From Rubrivivax sp. (GTDB lineage Bacteria; Pseudomonadota; Gammaproteobacteria; Burkholderiales; Burkholderiaceae_C), in the NCBI GenBank assembly GCA_020851615.1, contig JADZCL010000240.1, positions 1 through 14,001 of the forward strand: DNA of 14,001 nucleotides. The letters are read 5' to 3'. The notes beneath the pieces were generated by a model. That model saw only the letters and a program-made list of their open reading frames with translations, did no database searches and was not told where the DNA came from. The position numbers were made by a program, and so were the translations under genes. Below, in pieces: positions 8,763-14,001 of the stretch; the first letter of the stretch is position 1; each line of letters opens with the position of its first letter.

Positions 8763-8813
8763 GGATCGCGCCGCCTGCCGGCGTTTCACCGGCCGCAGCA
8801 TCTGTGACTCCCG

Positions 8814-9095
8814 ATGGGCCCGATCGATCTCCTGTGGCATCTGCTCGATCTCTTCAGCATGGCGATGCTGCTGGGCGTGATCGCATCGACCGGGGTCTGG
8901 CTCAGGCGCAGCCGCGGCGCACGCGATGCAAGGCTCTGGCGGCGACTGGCCCTGGCTGCCTGCGGTGCAGCGGCCGCAGCAACCCTGGCCGGCCTGGCGC
9001 TGTTCGGGCGTGACGGGCGCATGGCAACCTATCTGGCGATGGTGCTGGCAGTCTGCCTGGCGCTGGCCCTCAGCGGGCGGCCGGGCAAGAAATAG
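8814..9095 (+). CDS. Small membrane protein of unknown function
   Basis: The 93-residue product has three predicted membrane helices: about 6-26 (LLWHLLDLFSMAMLLGVIAS), 45-65 (Ala/Leu-rich, ALAACGAAAAATLAGLALFG) and 70-87 (MATYLAMVLAVCLALALS). An Arg-rich loop (31-44) and a short basic tail GRPGKK follow helices 1 and 3, which suggests a cytoplasmic side there. I do not recognise a named family, but small proteins beginning with a similar LLWHLL helix occur in related Burkholderiales. It is divergent from hemA with a 64-base gap and could share its control region. The ATG has no clear Shine-Dalgarno upstream. The charge pattern and absence of a competing gene on either strand in the right position support real coding. 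The function is unknown. Confidence 0.72.
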   Translation: MGPIDLLWHLLDLFSMAMLLGVIASTGVWLRRSRGARDARLWRRLALAACGAAAAATLAGLALFGRDGRMATYLAMVLAVCLALALSGRPGKK

Positions 9096-9125
9096 CGCAG
9101 CCGCATCGTGTGCAGGGCTGCCAGG

Positions 9126-9818
9126 CTATGGACGGTCGACGCCGAGGGCCTCGTCGTCACCCGCAAACAGCGCGGTGATCAGCGAGGCCTCCCGCGTCTG
9201 GACCACGCGCAGGAATTCGTCGGCGCCCTGCATCGCGCTGAAGGCATGCATGCCGCGCTCCAGGAAGCCCTGCATGGCCGAGAGCCCCGCGGCACGGGCT
9301 GGGGCGCGCATCAGCCTGAGGGCGCGGCGCAGCCAGGCGTGGCGGGTGTGGAGATCAAGCGCCGCACCCAGCGCGAGGACCAGTTGCAGCTGATGGAGGC
9401 GATCGCCCTGGCGTCCGACCGCACGCCAGGCGCGCGCGTAGTCGGCCGCGCTCAGCGGCCCGTCGGGGACCGCCAGGGCCATTGCCGTATCGAGCTCCTC
9501 GGAGAGCGCATGCAGCCGCGCCAGGGACAAGACCGTGGAGCGGACGGCGCTTGGAAAGAGCGCTTCGATCCGGGGCACGATGCGGGCGAAATCGCGATCG
9601 CGCTGCTGGTAGTCGAGCGGCCCGTAGAGGTCCGCCAGGAAGAAGCGCACGACGTCGCGATAGCGCGGCGAAAGCGACAGATCACGGTAGCTGGCTGCAA
9701 AACGATGCTGCTGGAAGCCCTTGACCTCTTGCACAGCGGCCGCCAGCGTGGGCTGTTGGTGGCGGCGCTGGCGTTCGCGCTCCACCTGTTCAAGGAGCTG
9801 CAGGATCTCACTGGCCAC
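9126..9818 (-). CDS. FFLEELY-type motif protein, function unknown
   Basis: With the GTG start at 9818 the product has 230 residues, looks helical and soluble, and lacks a signal peptide. It resembles a family of uncharacterised betaproteobacterial proteins named after an FFLEELY motif; here the motif reads FFLADLY (59-65), followed by GPLDYQQRDRDFARIVPRI. Other conserved-looking blocks are LHALSEELDTAMA, YARAWRAVGR and RLMRAPARAAGLSAMQGFLERG. I prefer the GTG because GGGGAG lies nine bases upstream and the preceding codons look poorly conserved. An ATG at 9881 (GGAGG 13 bases away) would add 21 residues and overlap the divergent hydrolase gene. Its stop is 30 bases from that of the convergent small membrane protein. 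No catalytic motif is visible. The family call is from memory of the motif and should be confirmed by a profile search. Confidence 0.8.
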   Translation of the reverse strand: MASEILQLLEQVERERQRRHQQPTLAAAVQEVKGFQQHRFAASYRDLSLSPRYRDVVRFFLADLYGPLDYQQRDRDFARIVPRIEALFPSAVRSTVLSLARLHALSEELDTAMALAVPDGPLSAADYARAWRAVGRQGDRLHQLQLVLALGAALDLHTRHAWLRRALRLMRAPARAAGLSAMQGFLERGMHAFSAMQGADEFLRVVQTREASLITALFAGDDEALGVDRP

Positions 9819-9859
9819 TTGGCCACACTCCCCACCATCTGGTGCATGGCCAGTCGCCC

Positions 9860-10789
9860 ATGTTGCCGCCAACATCCTCATCCGTGAACGCCAGCCTCCA
9901 GCGTGTCTTCGTCCTGGCCTGGGCCCTGGTGCTGGCTGGCGTCTGTGTCGGACTCATCGTGGGCGTGGCGACCGGCATCCTGCTGCTCGGCCTGGCGGTG
10001 GTGTTTGCGCTGCCCATCGTACTGATGCTGCAGTTCCTGGTGATGGGGCTGGTGAATGGCGGCATCCGGGGACTGGGCCTGCGCCGGGGTGACCTGTTGC
10101 GCGCCTGGCCCCTTGAACTGGCCGCATCCGTCCGGGTGTTCGGCTGGCAACAGCCGTTTCGCAGCGGCTCCCTGCCCGACGTGCTGCCGCAGCATCCGCA
10201 CGGGCGGCGCGGCGTGCTCCTGGTCCATGGCTTCGCATGTACCCGCGGTCTCTGGTTGCCTTGGATGCGTCGGCTGCGCCAGCGCGGCGACCCCCACCTG
10301 GCCATCACGCTCGAACCGCCCTGGGGACCGATCGAGGCCTACTGCGACGCGATCGAGGCCGCCGTGGTGCGGCTGGAACGCAGCACCGGGCTGGCGCCGG
10401 TCGTCGTTGCGCACAGCATGGGCGGACTGGCGGTGCGCGCATGGTGGGTGCAGCAGCCGCCGCAGCGGCTGCACCGTCTCATCACCATCGGGACGCCGCA
10501 TCAGGGAACGCTGCTGGCCGCCCTGGGCCCGCTGCCCAACGTGCGCCAGATGCGCCGCTCGAGTCCCTGGCTGGCGGCGCTGGCGCAGAAGGAACAGGCG
10601 GCGCATCGGCAGCGCGTGGTCTGCTTCTGGAGTCCGTGCGACAACATCGTCTTTCCGGCGCCCACCGCCACGCTGGACGGTGCGGACAACCGGCTGCTGC
10701 GTGGCGCGGGTCACATGAGAATGATCTGGCGCGGCGAGCCCTGGGATGAACTGCAGCGCTGCCTGGCGCCCGCCCCGCAGGTGCACTGA
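9860..10789 (+). CDS. Membrane-anchored alpha/beta hydrolase (lipase/esterase-like)
   Basis: The 309-residue product has two close hydrophobic helices at about 15-39 and 41-65, joined by a very short turn, then a soluble alpha/beta hydrolase domain. The fold is marked by the oxyanion strand GVLLVHGFACTRGLW (118-132), the nucleophile elbow AHSMGG with S186, D261 in CDNIVFPA and H285 in GAGHMRM, which together give a complete Ser-Asp-His triad. The segment TIGTPHQGT after the elbow is typical of PGAP1/lipase-like members. The helical hairpin should anchor it in the inner membrane; which side the hydrolase faces is not clear. Substrate is unknown, but an ester or lipid is likely. The start is uncertain: ATG 9860 is used, with GTG 9842 or GTG 9884 as alternatives, none with a good ribosome binding site. 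It is divergent from the FFLEELY-type gene. Confidence 0.88.
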   Translation: MLPPTSSSVNASLQRVFVLAWALVLAGVCVGLIVGVATGILLLGLAVVFALPIVLMLQFLVMGLVNGGIRGLGLRRGDLLRAWPLELAASVRVFGWQQPFRSGSLPDVLPQHPHGRRGVLLVHGFACTRGLWLPWMRRLRQRGDPHLAITLEPPWGPIEAYCDAIEAAVVRLERSTGLAPVVVAHSMGGLAVRAWWVQQPPQRLHRLITIGTPHQGTLLAALGPLPNVRQMRRSSPWLAALAQKEQAAHRQRVVCFWSPCDNIVFPAPTATLDGADNRLLRGAGHMRMIWRGEPWDELQRCLAPAPQVH

Positions 10790-10826
10790 AGCGGGCGTTC
10801 CACGGGCGGTCGACTCGGCGCCGGCC

Positions 10827-11690
10827 TCAGGCTTCGTCGATGTCCTGCAGCAGCGCCAGCGTCGGGTCGGGTGCCATGTGCAGCAACGCCGCGATATCGC
10901 GGACGTCGTCGGCCAGGGCCGCGTTGTCCCAGCCGGCGGCGGTGTGGCGCGCCAGCCGGATCGCGAGGTGGACGTTGCGGGCCTGGGGCGATGTCGCTTC
11001 GCGCTTGGCGTCCGCGAAGTCGATCAGCACGCGCGGAAGATGCCACTCGTTCATCAAGGCGTGCTGGAGGTCGGCCAGTTGCACATTGAGGAGCTGGAGC
11101 TGCACGGCCGCCGAGCGCAGCGTGGAGTCGGCGCGCTGCCGGCGTGCGATTTCGATCGCCAACACCGGAGCCCGCAGCCACAGGAGGAGTTCGGCAAAGT
11201 CGTGCAGGAGGGCTGCGCCGTAGAGGACGGCGTTGTCGCGATCCATGCGCTGCACGGCAAAGGCCAGCGCAAAGCGTGCGGCCCGGTGCGAACGCGCCAG
11301 TACCGCGTTGAACCCGTCCAGCGCCTGTGGCCACTCGGCCAGGTGCTCGTCGACGGTCGACTGCGCCGGGAAGTCACGAAAGAAGGGCGTGATCCCCAGC
11401 ATGACGAGCGCTTGCGTCAAGGTCTCGGCGTCACCCCCGTCGCGCCCGCGGCGCCGTTGCGCAAGGTGGGCGAAGACCTTGATGGCAAACAGCGGGTCAT
11501 CGCTGAGCGCCTGCGCCAGCATGTGGGCGTCGACGGCGTCTTCATTGAGGCTGAGCTCCTCGAGCGTTGCGACACTGCTTGCGAGGATGGGCAGCGTGGC
11601 CACGTCGAAGGCCGCGACCCAGGCCGCCACGTCTCTGGGTGGCGTGTGGAGAAAGGCCGGCTTGTGGCCTGTGGGCGTCGGCGTAGCCAT
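10827..11690 (-). CDS. HDOD domain signalling protein
   Basis: The 287-residue product resembles HDOD proteins, a helical domain related to HD phosphohydrolases that usually lacks the full metal site and works in signalling, often next to chemotaxis or cyclic-di-GMP functions. Family-like blocks are LPILASSVATLEEL (33-46), AHMLAQALSDDPLFAIKVF (55-73), ETLTQALVMLGITPFF (89-104, the helix that normally reads like AIxxLG) and LYGAALLHDFAELLLW (156-171) with the HD pair at 163-164. No receiver, GGDEF or EAL domain is attached, so it is a stand-alone domain. No signal or membrane segment is seen. The ATG at 11690 lacks a Shine-Dalgarno, and a sigma-28-like promoter ends ten bases upstream; a later GTG at 11630 is possible. 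Its stop faces the hydrolase stop across 37 bases. The exact role is unknown. Confidence 0.85.
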   Translation of the reverse strand: MATPTPTGHKPAFLHTPPRDVAAWVAAFDVATLPILASSVATLEELSLNEDAVDAHMLAQALSDDPLFAIKVFAHLAQRRRGRDGGDAETLTQALVMLGITPFFRDFPAQSTVDEHLAEWPQALDGFNAVLARSHRAARFALAFAVQRMDRDNAVLYGAALLHDFAELLLWLRAPVLAIEIARRQRADSTLRSAAVQLQLLNVQLADLQHALMNEWHLPRVLIDFADAKREATSPQARNVHLAIRLARHTAAGWDNAALADDVRDIAALLHMAPDPTLALLQDIDEA

Positions 11691-11700
11691 GATGCGACGG

Positions 11701-11728
11701 ATATCGGTCGCCGGCGCAACGAACTTGA
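11701..11728 (-). promoter_or_regulatory. Sigma-28 (FliA)-like promoter before the HDOD gene
   Basis: On the minus strand TCAAGTTC (11728-11721) and ACCGATAT (11708-11701) are separated by 12 bases. The E. coli FliA consensus is TAAAGTTT-N11-GCCGATAA, so each box matches at six of eight positions and the spacer is one base longer. The distance to the ATG is ten bases, leaving almost no leader. This is a motif reading by eye and may be chance. Confidence 0.3.
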
Positions 11729-11810
11729 GTGCCGTTGGGGCGCGGCACGCGCTGCGTGCACCCCGTCAGGGGGACGCCGGCGCGGGTGTGGCGGAATGCT
11801 CTGCAGGCGC

Positions 11811-12002
11811 TCAGCGGCCGCGCTGCGTGTCGCCGCGGTCGCGCGACTCGTGCCGCAGCGTGGCCTGGAGCTCGCGTTGCGCCTGTTGCCGCTGTCCGCC
11901 CGGGCTGCGCCGGTGTGCGCCCGCCGCGCGAAAGCGTGCCGCGGCAACCAACGGGTTGCGCGGCTTGGCTGGCTTTCTCACGGCGATGACGATGCGCTTC
12001 AT
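11811..12002 (-). CDS. Small highly basic protein, 63 residues, unknown function
   Basis: The ORF starts MKRIVIAVRKPAKPRNPLV and continues with many Arg, Gln and Ala residues (AARFRAAGAHRRSPGGQ, then QQAQRELQATLRHESRD) to the stop. About a quarter of its residues are Lys, Arg or His and very few are acidic, which suggests RNA, DNA or ribosome contact. The KPRNPLV and AGAHR segments resemble small conserved hypothetical proteins I associate with Burkholderiales, but I cannot name the family with certainty. GGGG lies seven bases before the ATG. A promoter-like pair, TTGCCT-N17-TACGAT, ends about 45 bases upstream, which favours real expression. The ORF lies 157 bases beyond the receptor stop in the same direction and 120 bases upstream of the HDOD gene. 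In this GC-rich DNA a random short ORF is possible. Confidence 0.55.
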   Translation of the reverse strand: MKRIVIAVRKPAKPRNPLVAAARFRAAGAHRRSPGGQRQQAQRELQATLRHESRDRGDTQRGR

Positions 12003-12047
12003 GGCAGGCCCCAACCGATGCACGGATCAGGCGGATGACAGCCCGCA

Positions 12048-12076
12048 ATCGTAGGGCCCGGAGCCCGCCCAGGCAA
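12048..12076 (-). promoter_or_regulatory. Sigma-70-like promoter for the small basic ORF
   Basis: On the minus strand TTGCCT (12076-12071) and TACGAT (12053-12048) are exactly 17 bases apart; each matches the consensus at four of six positions. Transcription would begin near 12041, giving a leader of about 39 bases before the ATG at 12002. A six-pair dyad, CGCCCA-N5-TGGGCG (12066-12082), overlaps the -35 box. Confidence 0.4.
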
Positions 12077-12088
12077 TGGGCGCTGGCC

Positions 12089-12112
12089 CGACTGGAGTGC
12101 GCACTCCAGTCG
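12089..12112. repeat. Perfect 24-bp palindrome (possible operator)
   Basis: CGACTGGAGTGC is followed directly by its exact reverse complement, a 24-base perfect palindrome with no spacer. Its centre is near 12100.5, about 60 bases before the predicted transcription start of the small basic ORF and about 60 bases beyond the receptor stop. As RNA it would fold into a ten-pair stem with a GCGC loop, but no T-run follows on either strand. A dimeric regulator site and a transcript-end hairpin are both possible. Confidence 0.6.
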
Positions 12113-12159
12113 TCTGCAGTGCTTGGCACGGGTTGCGCCGACGGGGTCCGGCCGCGTCG

Positions 12160-14001
12160 TCAGAACTTCCAGTTCGCGGTCAGCTGCAGCAGCCGCCCGG
12201 CGCCGGGGATGTAGTGGCCGGTGTAGAGCGCATCGGCGTAGAGCTTGTTGGTGACGTTCGTGAGGTTGAGCTTGAGCGTCAGCTGCTCGGGCACGACGAT
12301 GTATTCGGCCATCAGGTCGCCGGTGACGTAGCCCTTGGCCGACCAGCCCGGGTTGCGATTGGGCGTCTGTGACGAGCGCATGTTCAGGCCCGCTCCCAGG
12401 CGCAGCTTGGGGTTGAGCTGATAGGTGCTCCACACGGTGCCGGAGTGCTCGGGGGTGAGCGAGGGGCGCGTGCCCTGGCCTTCGCTGCCGGGCACGCCCT
12501 CGTCGATGTTGGCCACCGGCATCCACATGTAGGAGACAAAGACCTCCCACGCGGGCGTGATGCGCCCGGCGACGTCGAAGTCCAGCCCCGCAGCGTGGCG
12601 CTTGCCCGAGAGCGTGACCAGATTCACCAGCGGGTCGGTGTTGCGCTCGTGCAGCTTGGTCGAGCGGAAGATGCCAAAGCGCGTCGAGAGCTTGCCGTCC
12701 TCGGAATCGAGCTTGGCACCCAGCTCGAGGTTGATCGATTGCTCGGGCGGGGTGTCGACGTTGGAGGCCCCCAGCGAGTAGGCATCACCCGAGGTGTTGA
12801 ACGAGGTTGCAGCCGAGAAGTGGAACGAAGCCAGCGGAGTCGGCTGGAAGAGCACGCCCAGGCGCTTGCTCCACTCTGCGACCTTCATGCGATAGGTTCT
12901 CGTGCTCACCGGGCCGGGCGCATTGCCCGGGATCGCGTAGGTGTTGTAGTCGCCCGTGAGGCGGTCGTAGCGCAAGCCCAGGAGCAGCTTCCACGCCGGC
13001 GCCAACTGCACCAGGTCCTGCGCGTAGATGCCCACGCCCTCGGAGGTGTAGTCGCTGGTCGTGCGCAGCACGCGCAGCGATTCGTCGACCGATGCGCCGT
13101 CGTCGGGATGCCCCACCGTGGTGGTGGGCTTGACCGGGACGGCGCCGCCCTGCGCGGCGTTGCGTGCGCCGTAGACCGTCTTGTCCTCGCGTGCGAAGTC
13201 GACGCCGGCCTGCACCTCGTGGCGCAGCCCCAGCGCCTTGAACTTGCCGCTGTAGTCGCTCTGCGCGAACCAGGTGTCGAGGTCCTGGATCTTCAGGTGC
13301 GTGCCCCGCGTGATCACCGTGTCCGGCCCGAAGGTCTCGAGCGAGGCGGCGATCCCGCCGGGCTGAAGCCTCGCCGGGGCCAGGCGCAGTGCGCCCGAGC
13401 GCTGGTCGCGCTTGTAGCCCCCATGGCGGAGCTTGGTCGTGATCTCGTGGTTGCGGTCGAAGCGGTGCGTGTGGGTGGCCGTGAGGGTGCTGGCCTGACC
13501 CGCGTTGTAGTCGCTGGCCAGGCCGTAGTAGGCCTTCGGGTCCAGGGGCAGGAGCGTCGTCGCCGATGTCGGTGAATCTGGCGTGGGCCGGATCCAGGGC
13601 ATGCCGTAGTTCATGCCGTTGCGGTTGTCGAGGAAGTAGCCGGTGACGCTGAACTCGTCGCGTGTGCCGATGCCAAGGCGCGCTGTGGCGGCGATGCCGC
13701 TCTTGTCCAGCGCGCTGCCGGCGCCGTTGTTGTCGGCCTTGGTCAGCATGGTGCCCAGGCGCAGCGCCGACTCGCTGCCCAGACGCAGATTGAAGTCGCC
13801 GACCATGCGCAGGTAGGCATGGTTGCCGAACGTGAAATCGACCTGGTGTTCGTCGATGGCGCGCGCGACCTTGCCGACCTGGTTGACGGCACCGCCGGTG
13901 GAGCCGCGCCCAAAGAGCATGGACGCCGAGCCGCGGAGCAACTCGAGCCGGTCGTAGAAGAAGGTGTCGCGGTCGTAGAACGCCGGGTCGCGCATGCCGT
14001 C
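12160..14001 (-). CDS. TonB-dependent siderophore receptor, C-terminal part (5' end outside window)
   Basis: The frame is open to the window edge; 613 residues are visible. The signal peptide, TonB box and first part of the plug lie beyond. The first visible residues are the second half of the plug: DGMRDPAFYDRDTF, then LELLRGSASMLFGRGSTGGAVNQV, the signature of Fiu/FhuE-like ferric siderophore receptors. A 22-strand outer membrane barrel follows, with periodic aromatic strand ends and YAQDLVQLAPAWKLLLGLRYDR, SLTPEHSGTVWSTYQL and LKLNLTNVTNKLYADALY near the end. The C-terminus GRLLQLTANWKF finishes in Phe, as outer membrane barrels do. It should import a ferric siderophore, probably of catecholate type, using TonB-ExbB-ExbD energy; the ligand cannot be fixed. 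Fur control is expected for the family but its promoter is outside the window. No siderophore biosynthesis or transport partner lies on its 3' side. Confidence 0.94.
   Translation of the reverse strand, partial: DGMRDPAFYDRDTFFYDRLELLRGSASMLFGRGSTGGAVNQVGKVARAIDEHQVDFTFGNHAYLRMVGDFNLRLGSESALRLGTMLTKADNNGAGSALDKSGIAATARLGIGTRDEFSVTGYFLDNRNGMNYGMPWIRPTPDSPTSATTLLPLDPKAYYGLASDYNAGQASTLTATHTHRFDRNHEITTKLRHGGYKRDQRSGALRLAPARLQPGGIAASLETFGPDTVITRGTHLKIQDLDTWFAQSDYSGKFKALGLRHEVQAGVDFAREDKTVYGARNAAQGGAVPVKPTTTVGHPDDGASVDESLRVLRTTSDYTSEGVGIYAQDLVQLAPAWKLLLGLRYDRLTGDYNTYAIPGNAPGPVSTRTYRMKVAEWSKRLGVLFQPTPLASFHFSAATSFNTSGDAYSLGASNVDTPPEQSINLELGAKLDSEDGKLSTRFGIFRSTKLHERNTDPLVNLVTLSGKRHAAGLDFDVAGRITPAWEVFVSYMWMPVANIDEGVPGSEGQGTRPSLTPEHSGTVWSTYQLNPKLRLGAGLNMRSSQTPNRNPGWSAKGYVTGDLMAEYIVVPEQLTLKLNLTNVTNKLYADALYTGHYIPGAGRLLQLTANWKF

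Larger units (their letters stand above)
11691..12159. other. Low-content gap between HDOD and receptor genes
   Basis: These 469 bases hold one short ORF (11811-12002, minus), its candidate promoter, a perfect 24-bp palindrome and the sigma-28-like site listed separately. Between 11729 and 11810 I see only imperfect dyads, for example GCACGC-GCT-GCGTGC near 11745-11760, with no T-run. No RNA gene or mobile element remnant is apparent. Confidence 0.5.

Noticed and set aside
7454..9013. A 519-codon plus-strand frame opposite hemA
   Set aside because: It covers the hemA gene exactly in antisense, has repetitive Gln/Gly/Ala composition, and would overlap the better supported small membrane protein.
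11741..11772. GCACGC-GCT-GCGTGC dyad flanked by GGGG and CCCC as a terminator of the small basic ORF
   Set aside because: The stem is imperfect, is not followed by T residues, and dyads of this size are common at this GC content.
12089..12112. Palindrome as a MerR/ZntR-type zinc operator
   Set aside because: The CTGGAGT arms are alike, but the centre is four bases instead of two, the dyad does not sit between -35 and -10 boxes, and no MerR gene is in the window. Kept only as an unassigned palindrome.
12066..12112. Tandem hairpins after the receptor gene as a canonical intrinsic terminator
   Set aside because: No run of T follows either stem on the minus strand; a termination role remains possible but is not supported.
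12445..13575. A 376-codon plus-strand frame opposite the siderophore receptor
   Set aside because: It is antisense to a clear receptor, with Arg/Val/Ala-biased sequence and no motif.
1..14001. CRISPR array, tRNA or rRNA genes, insertion sequence, prophage or toxin-antitoxin pair
   Set aside because: I saw no spaced direct repeats, cloverleaf-like or rRNA-like sequence, transposase or integrase motifs, or short paired toxin-antitoxin ORFs on either strand.

Overview
The window is GC-rich, almost fully coding DNA from a betaproteobacterium, most likely of the order Burkholderiales. The evidence is the gene content and order: obgE-proB facing rppH, then proS with a lytic transglycosylase, and hemA-prfA-prmC with a monothiol glutaredoxin. 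The genus cannot be fixed from the sequence alone. Most of the window is conserved housekeeping chromosome. I see no insertion sequence, phage gene, tRNA, rRNA, CRISPR array or defence cassette.

Layout. Bases 1-1939 (+): the 3' part of obgE (GTPase for ribosome assembly), overlapping proB (first step of proline synthesis). Bases 1943-2542 (-): rppH (RNA 5' pyrophosphohydrolase), tail to tail with proB. Bases 2683-5057 (+): proS (prolyl-tRNA synthetase with editing domain), overlapping by ATGA a Tat-signal lytic transglycosylase. Bases 5074-8749 (-), read right to left: hemA, prfA, prmC and grxD. This run links the first committed step of haem synthesis, release factor 1, the methylase that modifies release factor 1, and an Fe-S carrier glutaredoxin. 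Bases 8814-9095 (+): a small three-helix membrane protein divergent from hemA. Bases 9126-9818 (-): a FFLEELY-type protein of unknown function. Bases 9860-10789 (+): a membrane-anchored alpha/beta hydrolase with a visible Ser-Asp-His triad. Bases 10827-11690 (-): an HDOD signalling protein. Bases 11811-12002 (-): a small, very basic protein. Bases 12160-14001 (-): a TonB-dependent siderophore receptor cut off by the window edge.

The accessory half (about 8.8-14 kb) holds the less explained material. The best candidates for a second look are: a perfect 24-bp palindrome just upstream of a promoter-like sequence that would drive the 63-codon basic ORF; a flagellar sigma-28-like promoter right before the HDOD gene; a hemA start that looks leaderless; and the divergent pair of the FFLEELY-type gene and the anchored hydrolase. 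Nothing in the window amounts to a clear new multi-gene system. These are single-locus leads.
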